Shown here piece after piece: positions 8,801-17,245 of a stretch of 64,000 bases of DNA. Source of the stretch: Acidobacteriota bacterium. GTDB taxonomy: Bacteria; Acidobacteriota; Terriglobia; Versatilivoradales; Versatilivoraceae. The stretch lies in the NCBI GenBank assembly GCA_028875575.1, contig JAPPDF010000030.1, forward strand, positions 1-64,000, read 5' to 3'. A program made the translations under genes and the position numbers. The notes under the pieces were generated by a model. That model saw nothing but the letters and a program-made list of their open reading frames with translations, did not search any database and was not told the origin of the DNA. Positions within the stretch are counted from its first letter, which is position 1, and each line of letters opens with the position of its first letter.

Positions 8801-11047
8801 CTATCTGGACAGACGTTGCGTCGTGACGGCACGATTCTGGGAATTGCCCTCGACGGCAACGCTACCACCCCCAATATCGATTGTCAATCGAGCCCCGGTG
8901 GTGGAACCTCGCTCGTAATCCACGACTTGGGGCGACCCTCCCCATAGGACCACCCTGCGCTCGCGGCCGCGATATTCCGCCCATTGCGAGGACGCGGTGC
9001 GGTTGGGCTGAGCCATTCTGACGTTTCCCTCTGCCAGGGCCTTGTCCACCGATGTCTGTCCCTTTTCCTGCCGGAGAAAAACCTGAAGTCGGTCCGACTG
9101 CAGCCTGCCCTCCGGCGTGGTGGTCGCGACCCCCTCTTCGTACACGATCTTGCGGGCCCCCTCTTCGTAGGTCATCTTTTCGGACCGGACTATGGTGCCG
9201 GGGGAGGATTCTGCCTCGCCCGGGCGGTGGAACAGGTTGGTTACCCCACCGGTTGCAACCAACTTCCCCTCGAGGCGATTCAACCGGATGTCCTCAGCGT
9301 AAAGGATCCTGTCTTTCTGCCAGAGCCGGGCGTTCTTCCGGTAGCGTCCGATTCCCTCCCGGGTCCGATACTCCATGAACTGGGCCGAGGCAAAGACTGC
9401 CGGATGGGCGGCGGGGCCGGACCCGGTGCCGAAATAGGCGGATCGAACCTCGCCCTGCGCCTTGAGCAGATGCCGGTCCCGATGGAATTCAATCACATCG
9501 GCCTCGGTCTCACCCTGGGAATCGGTCACCTTGGGGCGTCCCTCCAGCCTGATGAGAGAGGAATCGACCCGGTGGGTGGCCGATTCCGACCAGGCTTGCC
9601 TGCCTGGCTCCCGATAGTGGAAGTCTCCGGTCTGCCGGATCTCCGACAACCGGTCGGTCTTTCCGTCGAAAAGAGCCGTCAGGTGGTGACTCCTGGTTTC
9701 CCGGACAGTTCCCGAGGCCGAGGAGAATTCCAGTCTTACCTCCCGGTCGGCGGTAAAACGCTCCAGCTGTTCCGAATTCTCTCCGTAGAACAGACTCAGG
9801 GCGCGGGCCGACAGCCTCCGCTTTTCCTCTCCGGGTCCTCCGGGGACCTCTTCCAGGGTGCTGGGTCCCAGAGCATCAACCCGGGAGAGGCGGCCGGTTT
9901 CAGGCCGGAAGTGAGCGTTTACTCGGGGGGAAGTCAGAATACGCCGCGTGGTCCTATCGGGAGGTTGGGAGGACTCCTCGGTTCCGGTCCGGGTCCCTGC
10001 CTGGGAAGGACCCGGCGCCTGGAATTGGACCCGGGCGTCTCCAACGGCCGTTAGCTGCCTGACGGACTGGGACCGGGGCGGAAGAGACACGGTGATTTGC
10101 CGGGCGGACAGCTCGCGGAGAGACCGGGCGGTCAACGGACGGGCCACGGCATTCCCCTGGGCGACGATCTTGTCGAGGCCGTCCGGTCCATCCCCGAAGA
10201 GGTAGCGGAGGCGGTCGGCCCGAACCTGGATCATGACATCGGGATCCAGGGACCTGGATCGAACCTGGCCCTGGGCCTGGATACGGCTCAAAGTCCAGGC
10301 CGGTCTGGCAAAAAACGCCCGCATCACGTCCGCGGTCAATTCGGTGGGGCCCTTTTCCACCCGAACGTTGGAGCGCAGCGCCACCCTGCCGCTCCGTTTG
10401 TGGAACTTCAAGCTGTCGGCCCGGATCCGCAGGAGATGATCCCCTTCATGCGCTGGCAGCACCGTCACGTCCACTTCGGAGGGCAATAGGATCACGCCGC
10501 TGCGCGGCTGGTAGACCAGTCCCTGGCTGCTTCCGCTCACCCGTCCCCGTTCGAAGCTCACGGCGGCCTCGCTCGTTACCCGATCCCGGGTCCGCGAGTA
10601 GGTCATGCGTTCCGCCCTCACGATGGCGGGTATCGACTCGCCGCCGCCGTTGTCGGGGGTATCCAGGGTGACGACCACATTCTCGAGAAAGACCACGTCC
10701 TTGCTGACATTGTCCACTTCGCAACGCAAGCTGGTAATGGTGTCAAACTGTCCTTCCTGCGTGCGAAAGACCTTGGCCTTCACCTGCTCGAGAAGACTCT
10801 TGCTGTCCCGGAGTCCCAGCTGGACCTTGGCCGTGACTTCAATGGTCGTCTTTCCCTGTTCCGAGTGGGAGACGCTGAACCCTTCGATCAGGTCGGTGGC
10901 TTCTTCCGGAAGCGATTCCACTTGCGGGACAGGCCGGGTTCCGGGAGTTCGGGTGCTCCGGTAGTAGCTGATGCAGACAGCCCCGACCACGCTCACCACC
11001 ACCAGTAGCGGAATGATGCGGCCGAGCTTGAGCAAATTACGTCGCAT
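8801..11047 (-). CDS. large LptC/LptA-like periplasmic LPS transport protein
   Basis: A 748-aa protein with one N-terminal membrane anchor (residues 12-29) and a long beta-rich periplasmic part. The region after the anchor (IEGFSVSHSEQGKTTIEVTAKV) resembles LptC, and the rest has several OstA/LptA-like stretches such as FHRDRHLLKAQGEV and IRLNRLEGKLVATGGVTNLF. LptC and LptA are usually separate proteins of about 190 and 185 aa, so this looks like a fused or expanded bridge. Position directly before lptB supports the role. Domain borders need a structure-based search. Confidence 0.82.
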   Translation of the reverse strand: MRRNLLKLGRIIPLLVVVSVVGAVCISYYRSTRTPGTRPVPQVESLPEEATDLIEGFSVSHSEQGKTTIEVTAKVQLGLRDSKSLLEQVKAKVFRTQEGQFDTITSLRCEVDNVSKDVVFLENVVVTLDTPDNGGGESIPAIVRAERMTYSRTRDRVTSEAAVSFERGRVSGSSQGLVYQPRSGVILLPSEVDVTVLPAHEGDHLLRIRADSLKFHKRSGRVALRSNVRVEKGPTELTADVMRAFFARPAWTLSRIQAQGQVRSRSLDPDVMIQVRADRLRYLFGDGPDGLDKIVAQGNAVARPLTARSLRELSARQITVSLPPRSQSVRQLTAVGDARVQFQAPGPSQAGTRTGTEESSQPPDRTTRRILTSPRVNAHFRPETGRLSRVDALGPSTLEEVPGGPGEEKRRLSARALSLFYGENSEQLERFTADREVRLEFSSASGTVRETRSHHLTALFDGKTDRLSEIRQTGDFHYREPGRQAWSESATHRVDSSLIRLEGRPKVTDSQGETEADVIEFHRDRHLLKAQGEVRSAYFGTGSGPAAHPAVFASAQFMEYRTREGIGRYRKNARLWQKDRILYAEDIRLNRLEGKLVATGGVTNLFHRPGEAESSPGTIVRSEKMTYEEGARKIVYEEGVATTTPEGRLQSDRLQVFLRQEKGQTSVDKALAEGNVRMAQPNRTASSQWAEYRGRERRVVLWGGSPQVVDYERGSTTGARLTIDIGGGSVAVEGNSQNRAVTTQRLSR

Positions 11048-11062
11048 CGGAAGATTGGTCCT

Positions 11063-12754
11063 CTATTCGGTCCGAATGTCTCGAACCACCAATTGCAGAG
11101 CCCTGAATCCCTGGTAAAGGTTCTCGGACAACTCGAACGCCAGCGAAACCACACCGCCGGACTCTTGAATGGATGGAAGCCGGTCCGCCATGTTCCATGC
11201 CACGGCATCCATGGCCTTTCCATCCTGCTCCACCCGAAACTTGAGATGCCTGCCCTTGAGGATGCGTGGTTCGGCGATGAGGGTCAGTTGCCGCGCCACG
11301 AACAGGGGGGCCGGATTCTCCTTTCCGAAAGGGGAAAGGCGTTGAGTTTGGCGATAGACCGTATCGTCCAGGTCGGACAAACAAACTTCAGCGTCCACGT
11401 TGAGTTGGCGTTCGCCAGGTTTGAAACCGCCGGCCGAGGCGGCATATCGGTTGATTCGCCGCCGCAGTTCGGACACTTTGGACGCGGGAAGCTGAAATCC
11501 GGCTGCCTGGGCGTGTCCTCCGAACCGATCCATCAGGTCCCGGCAGCTTTCCAGCGCCTGGAGCAAATGGAATCCCTCGGGAGCCCGACCCGAACCCGAA
11601 CCCACCCGGTCGATCTTGGAAATGATCAGTGTTGGGCTCTGGAAGCGCTCTGCGATCTTGCTGGCTACGATTCCAAGTACCCCGATGTGCCAATTGTCGC
11701 CATCGATCACCTTGATCGGGGAGGCCACCAGATCCGGATCGGAAGCGATTTGGCGCTCGATCGCTCTCAGGATCTGCTCCTCGATGATCTGGCGTTCCCG
11801 GTTCAGCCGATTCATCTCGCCGGCAAGGCGCCTGGCTTCTCCCTCGTCGCTGGCGGCAAACAGCTCTACAGCTTCCCTGCTGCCTCCCATGCGTCCGACG
11901 GCGTTGATTCTCGGAGCCAATCGGAAGCCCACGTCGGTGCTGGTGATCGACCGTCCCCCCAGTCCGGCGGTTTCAATCAAGGATCTCAACCCCGGATTGG
12001 CGGGGGATTGGAGCCCCTCCAGTCCGAGTTTGGCGAAGACCCGGTTTTCGCCAATGAGCGGAACGACGTCGGCAATGGTGCCGATGGCCACCACCTTGAG
12101 GAAAGCGGGGAGGTGCTTTTCGTTGCCGGTCTTCATGAACAGAGCCTGAACCAGCTTGAAGGCGATCCCCACCCCGCAAAGGTGCTTGTCCGGGTAGGGA
12201 CAGTCGGAACGCTTGGGATTGACTACCGCCAGAGCTTTGGGCAGACCGTTTTCCGGCAGGTGATGATCGGTGATCACGCAGTCGAGATTGAGGACTCGGG
12301 CACGATCCACGGCCTCGTAAGCCTTGATGCCGGTGTCTACGGTTACCACCAGTTGGACTCCCTCGCGGGCGGCCTTCTCCAGGATCGGAATCCTCATGCC
12401 GTAGCCCTCCACCAACCGTTCAGGGATGTGGTAGGAGCACTCGGCGCCCAACATCTCCAGGGCCTTCCTGAGGATGACCACGGCGGTGCTTCCGTCAACG
12501 TCGTAGTCGCCGTAGATCAGGATCTTCTGACGCCGGTCGATAGCCTCCCGGATTCGGTTGACGGCGAGTTCCAGGTCACACATGAGGAAGGGATTGTGGA
12601 GATGGCTGAACTGGGGGTCCAGAAATTTTTTGGCGAGTTCGGTAGCGTGGAGGCCGCGGTTCAGCAGGAGCGCTGCCAGAATCCCCGAGATATTCAGGGC
12701 CCCGGCCAACTCCCTGACCCGGGCGAGGTCCGGTTGGGCGATCTTCCATATCAT
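11063..12754 (-). CDS. recJ: single-stranded-DNA-specific exonuclease RecJ
   Basis: 5'-3' exonuclease of recombination and mismatch repair, in the DHH phosphoesterase family. Metal-binding motifs are YGDYDVDGSTA, VTVDTG, CVITDHHLPENG and, further on, FGGHAQAAGFQLP (DHHA1 domain). ATG 12754 (MIWKIAQPD) is chosen over the open frame to 12805; GGAGGG lies about 13 bases upstream. 563 aa. A possible -10 (TGTAGAAT on the minus strand, 12824-12817) precedes it, so it may head the operon with the lpt genes, which begin 15 bases downstream. Confidence 0.95.
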   Translation of the reverse strand: MIWKIAQPDLARVRELAGALNISGILAALLLNRGLHATELAKKFLDPQFSHLHNPFLMCDLELAVNRIREAIDRRQKILIYGDYDVDGSTAVVILRKALEMLGAECSYHIPERLVEGYGMRIPILEKAAREGVQLVVTVDTGIKAYEAVDRARVLNLDCVITDHHLPENGLPKALAVVNPKRSDCPYPDKHLCGVGIAFKLVQALFMKTGNEKHLPAFLKVVAIGTIADVVPLIGENRVFAKLGLEGLQSPANPGLRSLIETAGLGGRSITSTDVGFRLAPRINAVGRMGGSREAVELFAASDEGEARRLAGEMNRLNRERQIIEEQILRAIERQIASDPDLVASPIKVIDGDNWHIGVLGIVASKIAERFQSPTLIISKIDRVGSGSGRAPEGFHLLQALESCRDLMDRFGGHAQAAGFQLPASKVSELRRRINRYAASAGGFKPGERQLNVDAEVCLSDLDDTVYRQTQRLSPFGKENPAPLFVARQLTLIAEPRILKGRHLKFRVEQDGKAMDAVAWNMADRLPSIQESGGVVSLAFELSENLYQGFRALQLVVRDIRTE

Positions 12755-12844
12755 GTTGTTTTCAAAGCCCTCCGCCGGCGCACTGGCGCCACCGTTCCGA
12801 TTCACCCTGCGAATTCATTCTACACGAAAGCGGGGGGCCGCAGT

Positions 12845-13059
12845 CCCCCCACCGCATCAGCCTTCGCCTGACGGCGCTGCTTTGCGGCTCGCGTATGCCC
12901 CCCTCCGCATCAGCCACCGCCTGCGGCTCGGCTTCTGCGACTCCCCCTCAAGGGGGGAGTGATTCCTGAGTCATACATACGGAGCTCGAGTATCACTCCC
13001 CCCTTGAGGGGGAGTCGGTGAGACAAGGGCTCCGCCCGCAGTCGAACCAGTGGGGGGGC
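12845..13059. repeat. Family D element, copy D1 (GC-rich, central 24-bp inverted repeat)
   Basis: Begins CCCCCCACCGCATCAGCC and ends CCAGTGGGGGGGC. In the middle a perfect 24-base inverted repeat (12939-12962 and 12993-13016; core CTCAAGGGGGGAGTGA) encloses a 30-base loop. Sister copies lie at 55352 and 56858. The left part is partly duplicated (a second CCGCATCAGCC at 12904). This fills most of the gap between recJ and the transporter gene; the rest of that gap shows nothing beyond a -10-like TATAAT at 13202. Confidence 0.8.
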
Positions 13060-13201
13060 GGAATCGGCGAGATCGCCACATAGGAGAGTCAGCCCGCCTT
13101 CGAGCCGGAGGGGGCAGACGCGGCGCTGCGTGAGTGAATGTCGTCGGTACGGGCAGCAACGCGCTGTCGGCCTCGTTCGAGCATTGGGCAGCTGCCGGCG
13201 C

Positions 13202-13207
13202 TATAAT
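13202..13207 (+). promoter_or_regulatory. possible -10 element before the zinc transporter gene
   Basis: A perfect TATAAT about 50 bases before ATG 13256. The -35 region (13179-13184) is poor, so this is only a candidate. It is the one recognisable promoter-like feature between element D1 and the gene. Confidence 0.35.
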
Positions 13208-13255
13208 GGAGACGCAAGCCGGCCGGTCCGGCGGTCGACCCCCTCGGCATGAGTC

Positions 13256-14188
13256 ATGGCCCATCATCATCACCACCACCGTCCAGGTGAAGGGCGAACC
13301 GGCCGGGGGTCTTCGCCTCTCAGGGCGCTACGCATCGCCCTTCTTCTCACCACCACCTATCTGGTGATCGAGTTTCTGGGTGGACTCTATACCGGAAGTC
13401 TGGCGCTTATCGCCGACGCTGGGCATATGCTGGTGGATGCGGCGGCTCTGGGCCTGAGCCTGTTCGCTCTCTGGTGCGCGGGCCGGCCGGCCACGGCCTC
13501 CAAGACCTATGGGTATCACCGGGCAGAGATTCTGGCGGCCCTGCTGAATGGAGTGGCCCTGGTGGTGATTTCCCTCGGGATCCTCTACGAGGCCTACCAC
13601 CGGCTCTTGAATCCCCAGGAGGTCAAGAGCGGATGGATGCTGCTGATCGCTTCGTTGGGGTTGGGCGTCAACCTGGCGAGCGCCTACTTCCTGCATGGTT
13701 CCCAATCCGCCAGCTTGAACGTTCGCAGCGCCTTCCTGCATGTGGCCGGAGACGCCCTGAGCTCGGTGGGAGCCATTGTGGCAGGCCTGCTGATGGCCTA
13801 CAAGCAGTGGTACCTTGCCGATCCCCTGGCCAGCATCGTGGTGGCCTCCCTCATCCTCTACAACGCCTGGCGATTGGTCAGGGACTCGGTCAACATCCTG
13901 CTGGAGGCGGCGCCCGTGCACATCGACCTGGCTGCCGTGCAGGAAGAGTTGTGCCGGGTCGAAGGCGTCGACTCGATCCACGATCTGCATGTCTGGACCC
14001 TCACATCGGGGTTTCACGCCATGAGCTGCCATGCGGTGCTGTCCGGCAACCGGAGAACCCACCAGGTCCTGGAGCGCCTCAGCGCCATCGTGCGGGATCG
14101 GTTTCAGATCGAGCACTCCACAATCCAGCTTGAGGAGCGGAGCCTCGAGCATGAGGAGATGGGGACCTGTCATTCCGGGGTCCGTTGA
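13256..14188 (+). CDS. cation diffusion facilitator (CzcD-like zinc/cobalt efflux)
   Basis: Proton-coupled divalent metal exporter, 310 aa with six predicted membrane segments and a cytoplasmic C-terminal domain. Metal-site motifs HMLVDAAALGLSL and HVAGDALSSVGAI in helices II and V, and DLHVWTLTSGF in the C-terminal domain, are CDF signatures. The protein starts MAHHHHHH, a native run of histidines likely to bind metal; CDF proteins more often keep such a stretch in the loop between helices IV and V, which is short here. ATG 13256 is the only sensible start. Zinc is the most likely substrate. Confidence 0.9.
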   Translation: MAHHHHHHRPGEGRTGRGSSPLRALRIALLLTTTYLVIEFLGGLYTGSLALIADAGHMLVDAAALGLSLFALWCAGRPATASKTYGYHRAEILAALLNGVALVVISLGILYEAYHRLLNPQEVKSGWMLLIASLGLGVNLASAYFLHGSQSASLNVRSAFLHVAGDALSSVGAIVAGLLMAYKQWYLADPLASIVVASLILYNAWRLVRDSVNILLEAAPVHIDLAAVQEELCRVEGVDSIHDLHVWTLTSGFHAMSCHAVLSGNRRTHQVLERLSAIVRDRFQIEHSTIQLEERSLEHEEMGTCHSGVR

Positions 14189-14190
14189 AT

Positions 14191-14440
14191 CTAGCCCGCA
14201 TTTCTCACCAGGCCGCTGGAGGCATTACAAGAAGCAGATTATCTTCAGCATCTTGATTGGCACCATGTCAAGGGCTTGCGCATCACAGACGGTGCTGGGC
14301 ATGCCCTGGCTTGTCCTTTTCCCCTCAGCGCGCACAGGCTCCCTCGACCGTAGAAACCGCTACGCTCTTCGGTCGCGAGCACGCGCTGAGGGGAAAGTCC
14401 TGCGCCATGATCATGCCCCCTGGTGAGAAATGCGGGCTAG
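14191..14440. repeat. Family B element, copy B1 (MITE-like, 250 bp)
   Basis: Perfect 22-base terminal inverted repeats, 14191-14212 and 14419-14440 (CTAGCCCGCATTTCTCACCA and its complement). The ends read CTAG. A long interior hairpin has arms CCCCTCAGCGCG (14321-14332) and CGCGCTGAGGGG (14382-14393). No open frame of its own. It abuts A2 and shares CTAG (14437-14440) with it. The repeat ends recall IS1380-like termini from memory, which is a weak inference. Confidence 0.83.
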
Positions 14441-14710
14441 TGTCCTGTCTCAGAAATAGGGCTACCATCTCCGATGGAGGTTCCACCGGGAAACGGTCGG
14501 CAGGAGAGACTCGTTGCGTTTCAGCCATGAGGCACCGTTGTGCTCAATCAATCCGGAACCTCCATCGGCCCTCCGGGTTCGGGCGCAACGGCGCCGTCTT
14601 CGTCTTCGCTCCTCCCCGCAATGAATGAGCGTTGGCTCATCGTCGCTGCTGGAATCCGGCGCCGTTGCGCTCCGAAAGACGGCAACCCTGTTTCTGAGAC
14701 AGAACACCAG
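14437..14710. repeat. Family A element, copy A2 (MITE-like, 274 bp)
   Basis: Imperfect terminal inverted repeats: left TGTCCTGTCTCAGAAATAGG, right ending TTTCTGAGACAGAACACC. Inside is a perfect 14-base inverted repeat (14471-14484 with 14555-14568) and a second pair around GGCGCC. It aligns with A1 along its length, in the same orientation. Small open frames inside are by-products of the inverted repeats. Confidence 0.82.
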
Positions 14711-14734
14711 CCGTAAAAATAAAAGCAGCCAATG

Positions 14735-14763
14735 TTGACAGGACGTGGCGGCGGACGGAAAAT
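14735..14763 (+). promoter_or_regulatory. candidate promoter for mutS2
   Basis: TTGACA (14735-14740), a 17-base spacer and GAAAAT (14758-14763), located 30 bases before the mutS2 start codon and just outside element A2. The -35 is perfect and the -10 is moderate. It suggests mutS2 is transcribed independently of the repeat pair. Confidence 0.4.
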
Positions 14764-14792
14764 TAAGGATTTTGAATTTCCTCTGATTTTCA

Positions 14793-17183
14793 ATGACCGT
14801 TTCCGACCTGGATGTCCTGGACTATCGAGACCTGAAGCGGGTCATCGCCGGGTTTGCCGATTGTCCCCTGGGGTCCCAGCGGTTTGACGGACTGATTCCC
14901 GCCGGGGACCTGGAAGAAGTCCGCAAGCAACTCCGAATGGTGCGCGAGTGTCTGGAGATGCTTGAATCGGGGCAACCCTTGCGCTTCCACCGGGTGGTGG
15001 AGGTGGGCCCGATCTTCGGCAGGCTCGGGGTGCAGGGCGCCGTCCTGGATCCTGGCGAAATCCGGAAGGTTCTCGATCTGGCCGAGGTGGCCGTGGCCTG
15101 CCGCAAGGCTCTTGAGGCCGCCGATCGGCAATTCCCGGCTCTCTCCGGCCTGGCTTGCAGTCAGGTCGGCGACCTGAGCGGACTGATTTCCCAACTGGCC
15201 GGAAAGATCGATCCCACAGGCGAGCTTGAGGACGGGGCCAGTCCCCGGTTGCGCACCCTGAGGCGGCAGGTCGGCGGCCTCAGATCCCGCATCTGCCGTT
15301 CATTGGTCAACCTGCTGCGGGGAGGGGAGAAGACCGGCTCACTGCAGGATGAGGTGGTGACCGTCCGCAACGAGCGGTTCGTCATCCCGGTGCGCACCGA
15401 TCGCAAGAGGACTCTTCCCGGTGTGGTCCACGGAAGCAGCTCCACCGGCTCGACCCTCTTCATTGAACCGTTGCAGAGTGTCGAGCTCAACAACCGGCTG
15501 ATCCAACTCAAGGAACAGGTCGCTGAAGAGGTTCTTCGCGTCCTTCGGGCGCTGACGCAGGCCATCCGGCAGCATCTGCCGGAGTTGCAGGCGGCGGCCG
15601 GGTTTGTAGGCGTCCTCGATTTCAGCTTCGCCAAGGCTCGCTTCTGCCGGAAGTTCCAATGCGTTTTTCCCAAGCTCGACACGAGCCCGGTACTTGAGAT
15701 CGAGAGGGGACGCCACCCCCTGCTGGAGATGCACCTGAAGGAGCAGGGACGGGAGATCGTTCCCGTTTCGGTGAATCTGGGGGAACGCAGCCAGATCCTG
15801 GTGATCAGCGGTCCCAATGCCGGCGGGAAGACGGTTGCCCTCAAGACCGTCGGCATGTTGACCCTGATGGCGCTATCGGGAATTCCCATTCCTGCCGTAT
15901 CGGCCCGGATCGGCCTGTTTCGGCAGATATTCGCCGATATCGGCGACCGCCAGTCCATGACCGATGATCTGAGCACCTTTTCCGCTCATCTCGGAAAGAT
16001 TCGCAGCATCCTGGAGGAGGTGAGTCCTCCGGCGCTGGTGCTGCTCGACGAGTTGGGTACGGGCACAGATCCGGGCGAGGGAGCCGCTCTGGGATCCGCC
16101 ATCCTGGAGGATCTCCGCTCCCGAGGCATCCTGACCGTAGTCACTACCCACCTCAACGGGCTCAAGAGGTATGCCTTTCAGACCGACCGGGTGGTCAATG
16201 CCAGTGTGGAGTTCAAGCAGGCCGACCTGCGCCCCACCTACAGGCTGATCCAGGGGATTCCGGGCAACAGCAGCGGGATCGACATGGCAAGTCAGCTCGG
16301 ACTTCCGGAGACGTTGATCGTCCGTGCCCGAGGGCTGGTTTCGGAACCGGAGCTGGAGATTGCCGGATACGCTCGGGCGCTCGGCCAACAGCTCACGGAG
16401 GCTACCCGGCTGCGGAGCCAACTGGAATTGGAACAGGCTGGGCTGAAGGATCAGAGGGCGGAGCTTGAAAAAAAGCAGCGGGAACTGGAAGAATCCATGA
16501 ACCGGGAGATCGCCCGCTGCCGCAAGCAGGCGCGCCAGCGCTTCGAGAAAGAGGCGTCGCAACTCCTGGCGAGAATCCGGGACCGGTTTGAAGAAGCCAG
16601 GCTGCGAAGCGAAGTTCGCAGAAGGTCCAGGGACCTGGAAGAGGTCCGGGTCAACGGCTCGCGGCCGGCTGAAAGCGCCGGCCCCGGGTTGCCGGAGAGA
16701 GAGAAAGCCCCCGGGGAAGGAATTCGATCCGGAGTCCGGGTCCGAGTGGCCCGCCTGGGTTCGATCGGCACCATCACCGGACCTAGAGGAGACGGCGCTT
16801 GGGAAGTGGATGTGGGGGCCTTGAAGTGTGTGTTGAAGGGCGAGGAACTGGAGCCGGTGGGGCCGGACAGCGGTCCGCCGCCTCCGGTGACGGGAGGCTC
16901 CCGCGGGGTCTCGATCCGGTTACAGTCCGGGGAGTTGCCCTCCAACGAGATCAATCTGGTCGGGTGCACGGCGGACGAGGCCATTCGGAGGGCCGACAAG
17001 TTTCTGGACAGCGCGCTGCTGGCTTCCTTGTCTCCGGTTCGCCTGATTCACGGAAGCGGAATGGGCGTGTTGCGCCGGGCCATTTCCGAGTGGCTTTCCG
17101 ACCAGGCCCATGTTTCCGAATTTCATCCGGCTGCATCCGATGAGGGAGGAAACGGAGTGACGGTGGTCTCTCTCCATGTCTGA
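14793..17183 (+). CDS. mutS2: endonuclease MutS2
   Basis: MutS-family ATPase with a C-terminal Smr nuclease domain, 796 aa. In other bacteria MutS2 suppresses homologous recombination or rescues collided ribosomes. Walker A (GPNAGGKT) is near residue 340, followed by STFSAHLGKI and the Walker B LVLLDELGTGTDP. A charged coiled coil spans about residues 520-620. The Smr domain keeps the HGSGMG loop; the usual LDLRG motif reads INLVG, so nuclease activity may be altered. The Shine-Dalgarno sequence before ATG 14793 is weak. dnaG follows 62 bases later. Confidence 0.94.
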   Translation: MTVSDLDVLDYRDLKRVIAGFADCPLGSQRFDGLIPAGDLEEVRKQLRMVRECLEMLESGQPLRFHRVVEVGPIFGRLGVQGAVLDPGEIRKVLDLAEVAVACRKALEAADRQFPALSGLACSQVGDLSGLISQLAGKIDPTGELEDGASPRLRTLRRQVGGLRSRICRSLVNLLRGGEKTGSLQDEVVTVRNERFVIPVRTDRKRTLPGVVHGSSSTGSTLFIEPLQSVELNNRLIQLKEQVAEEVLRVLRALTQAIRQHLPELQAAAGFVGVLDFSFAKARFCRKFQCVFPKLDTSPVLEIERGRHPLLEMHLKEQGREIVPVSVNLGERSQILVISGPNAGGKTVALKTVGMLTLMALSGIPIPAVSARIGLFRQIFADIGDRQSMTDDLSTFSAHLGKIRSILEEVSPPALVLLDELGTGTDPGEGAALGSAILEDLRSRGILTVVTTHLNGLKRYAFQTDRVVNASVEFKQADLRPTYRLIQGIPGNSSGIDMASQLGLPETLIVRARGLVSEPELEIAGYARALGQQLTEATRLRSQLELEQAGLKDQRAELEKKQRELEESMNREIARCRKQARQRFEKEASQLLARIRDRFEEARLRSEVRRRSRDLEEVRVNGSRPAESAGPGLPEREKAPGEGIRSGVRVRVARLGSIGTITGPRGDGAWEVDVGALKCVLKGEELEPVGPDSGPPPPVTGGSRGVSIRLQSGELPSNEINLVGCTADEAIRRADKFLDSALLASLSPVRLIHGSGMGVLRRAISEWLSDQAHVSEFHPAASDEGGNGVTVVSLHV

Positions 17184-17245
17184 CCCGAACTGCGGTGGGT
17201 CCGGAACCGGTGAGAAATTCGAGCCTGGATTCCGGTGAGGTGAGC

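Noticed and set aside
11093-12871. 592-codon open frame opposite recJ
   Set aside because: Antisense shadow caused by high GC; the minus-strand recJ is unmistakable.
12939-13016. Perfect inverted repeat first considered as a Rho-independent terminator
   Set aside because: No T-run follows, the same unit recurs in other gaps in both orientations, and the loop is too long for a standard terminator. It is better described as part of family D.
14257-14707. Several open frames of 65-120 codons on both strands
   Set aside because: They lie within elements A2 and B1 and mirror each other across the inverted repeats. No homology, ribosome binding site or codon pattern supports them.
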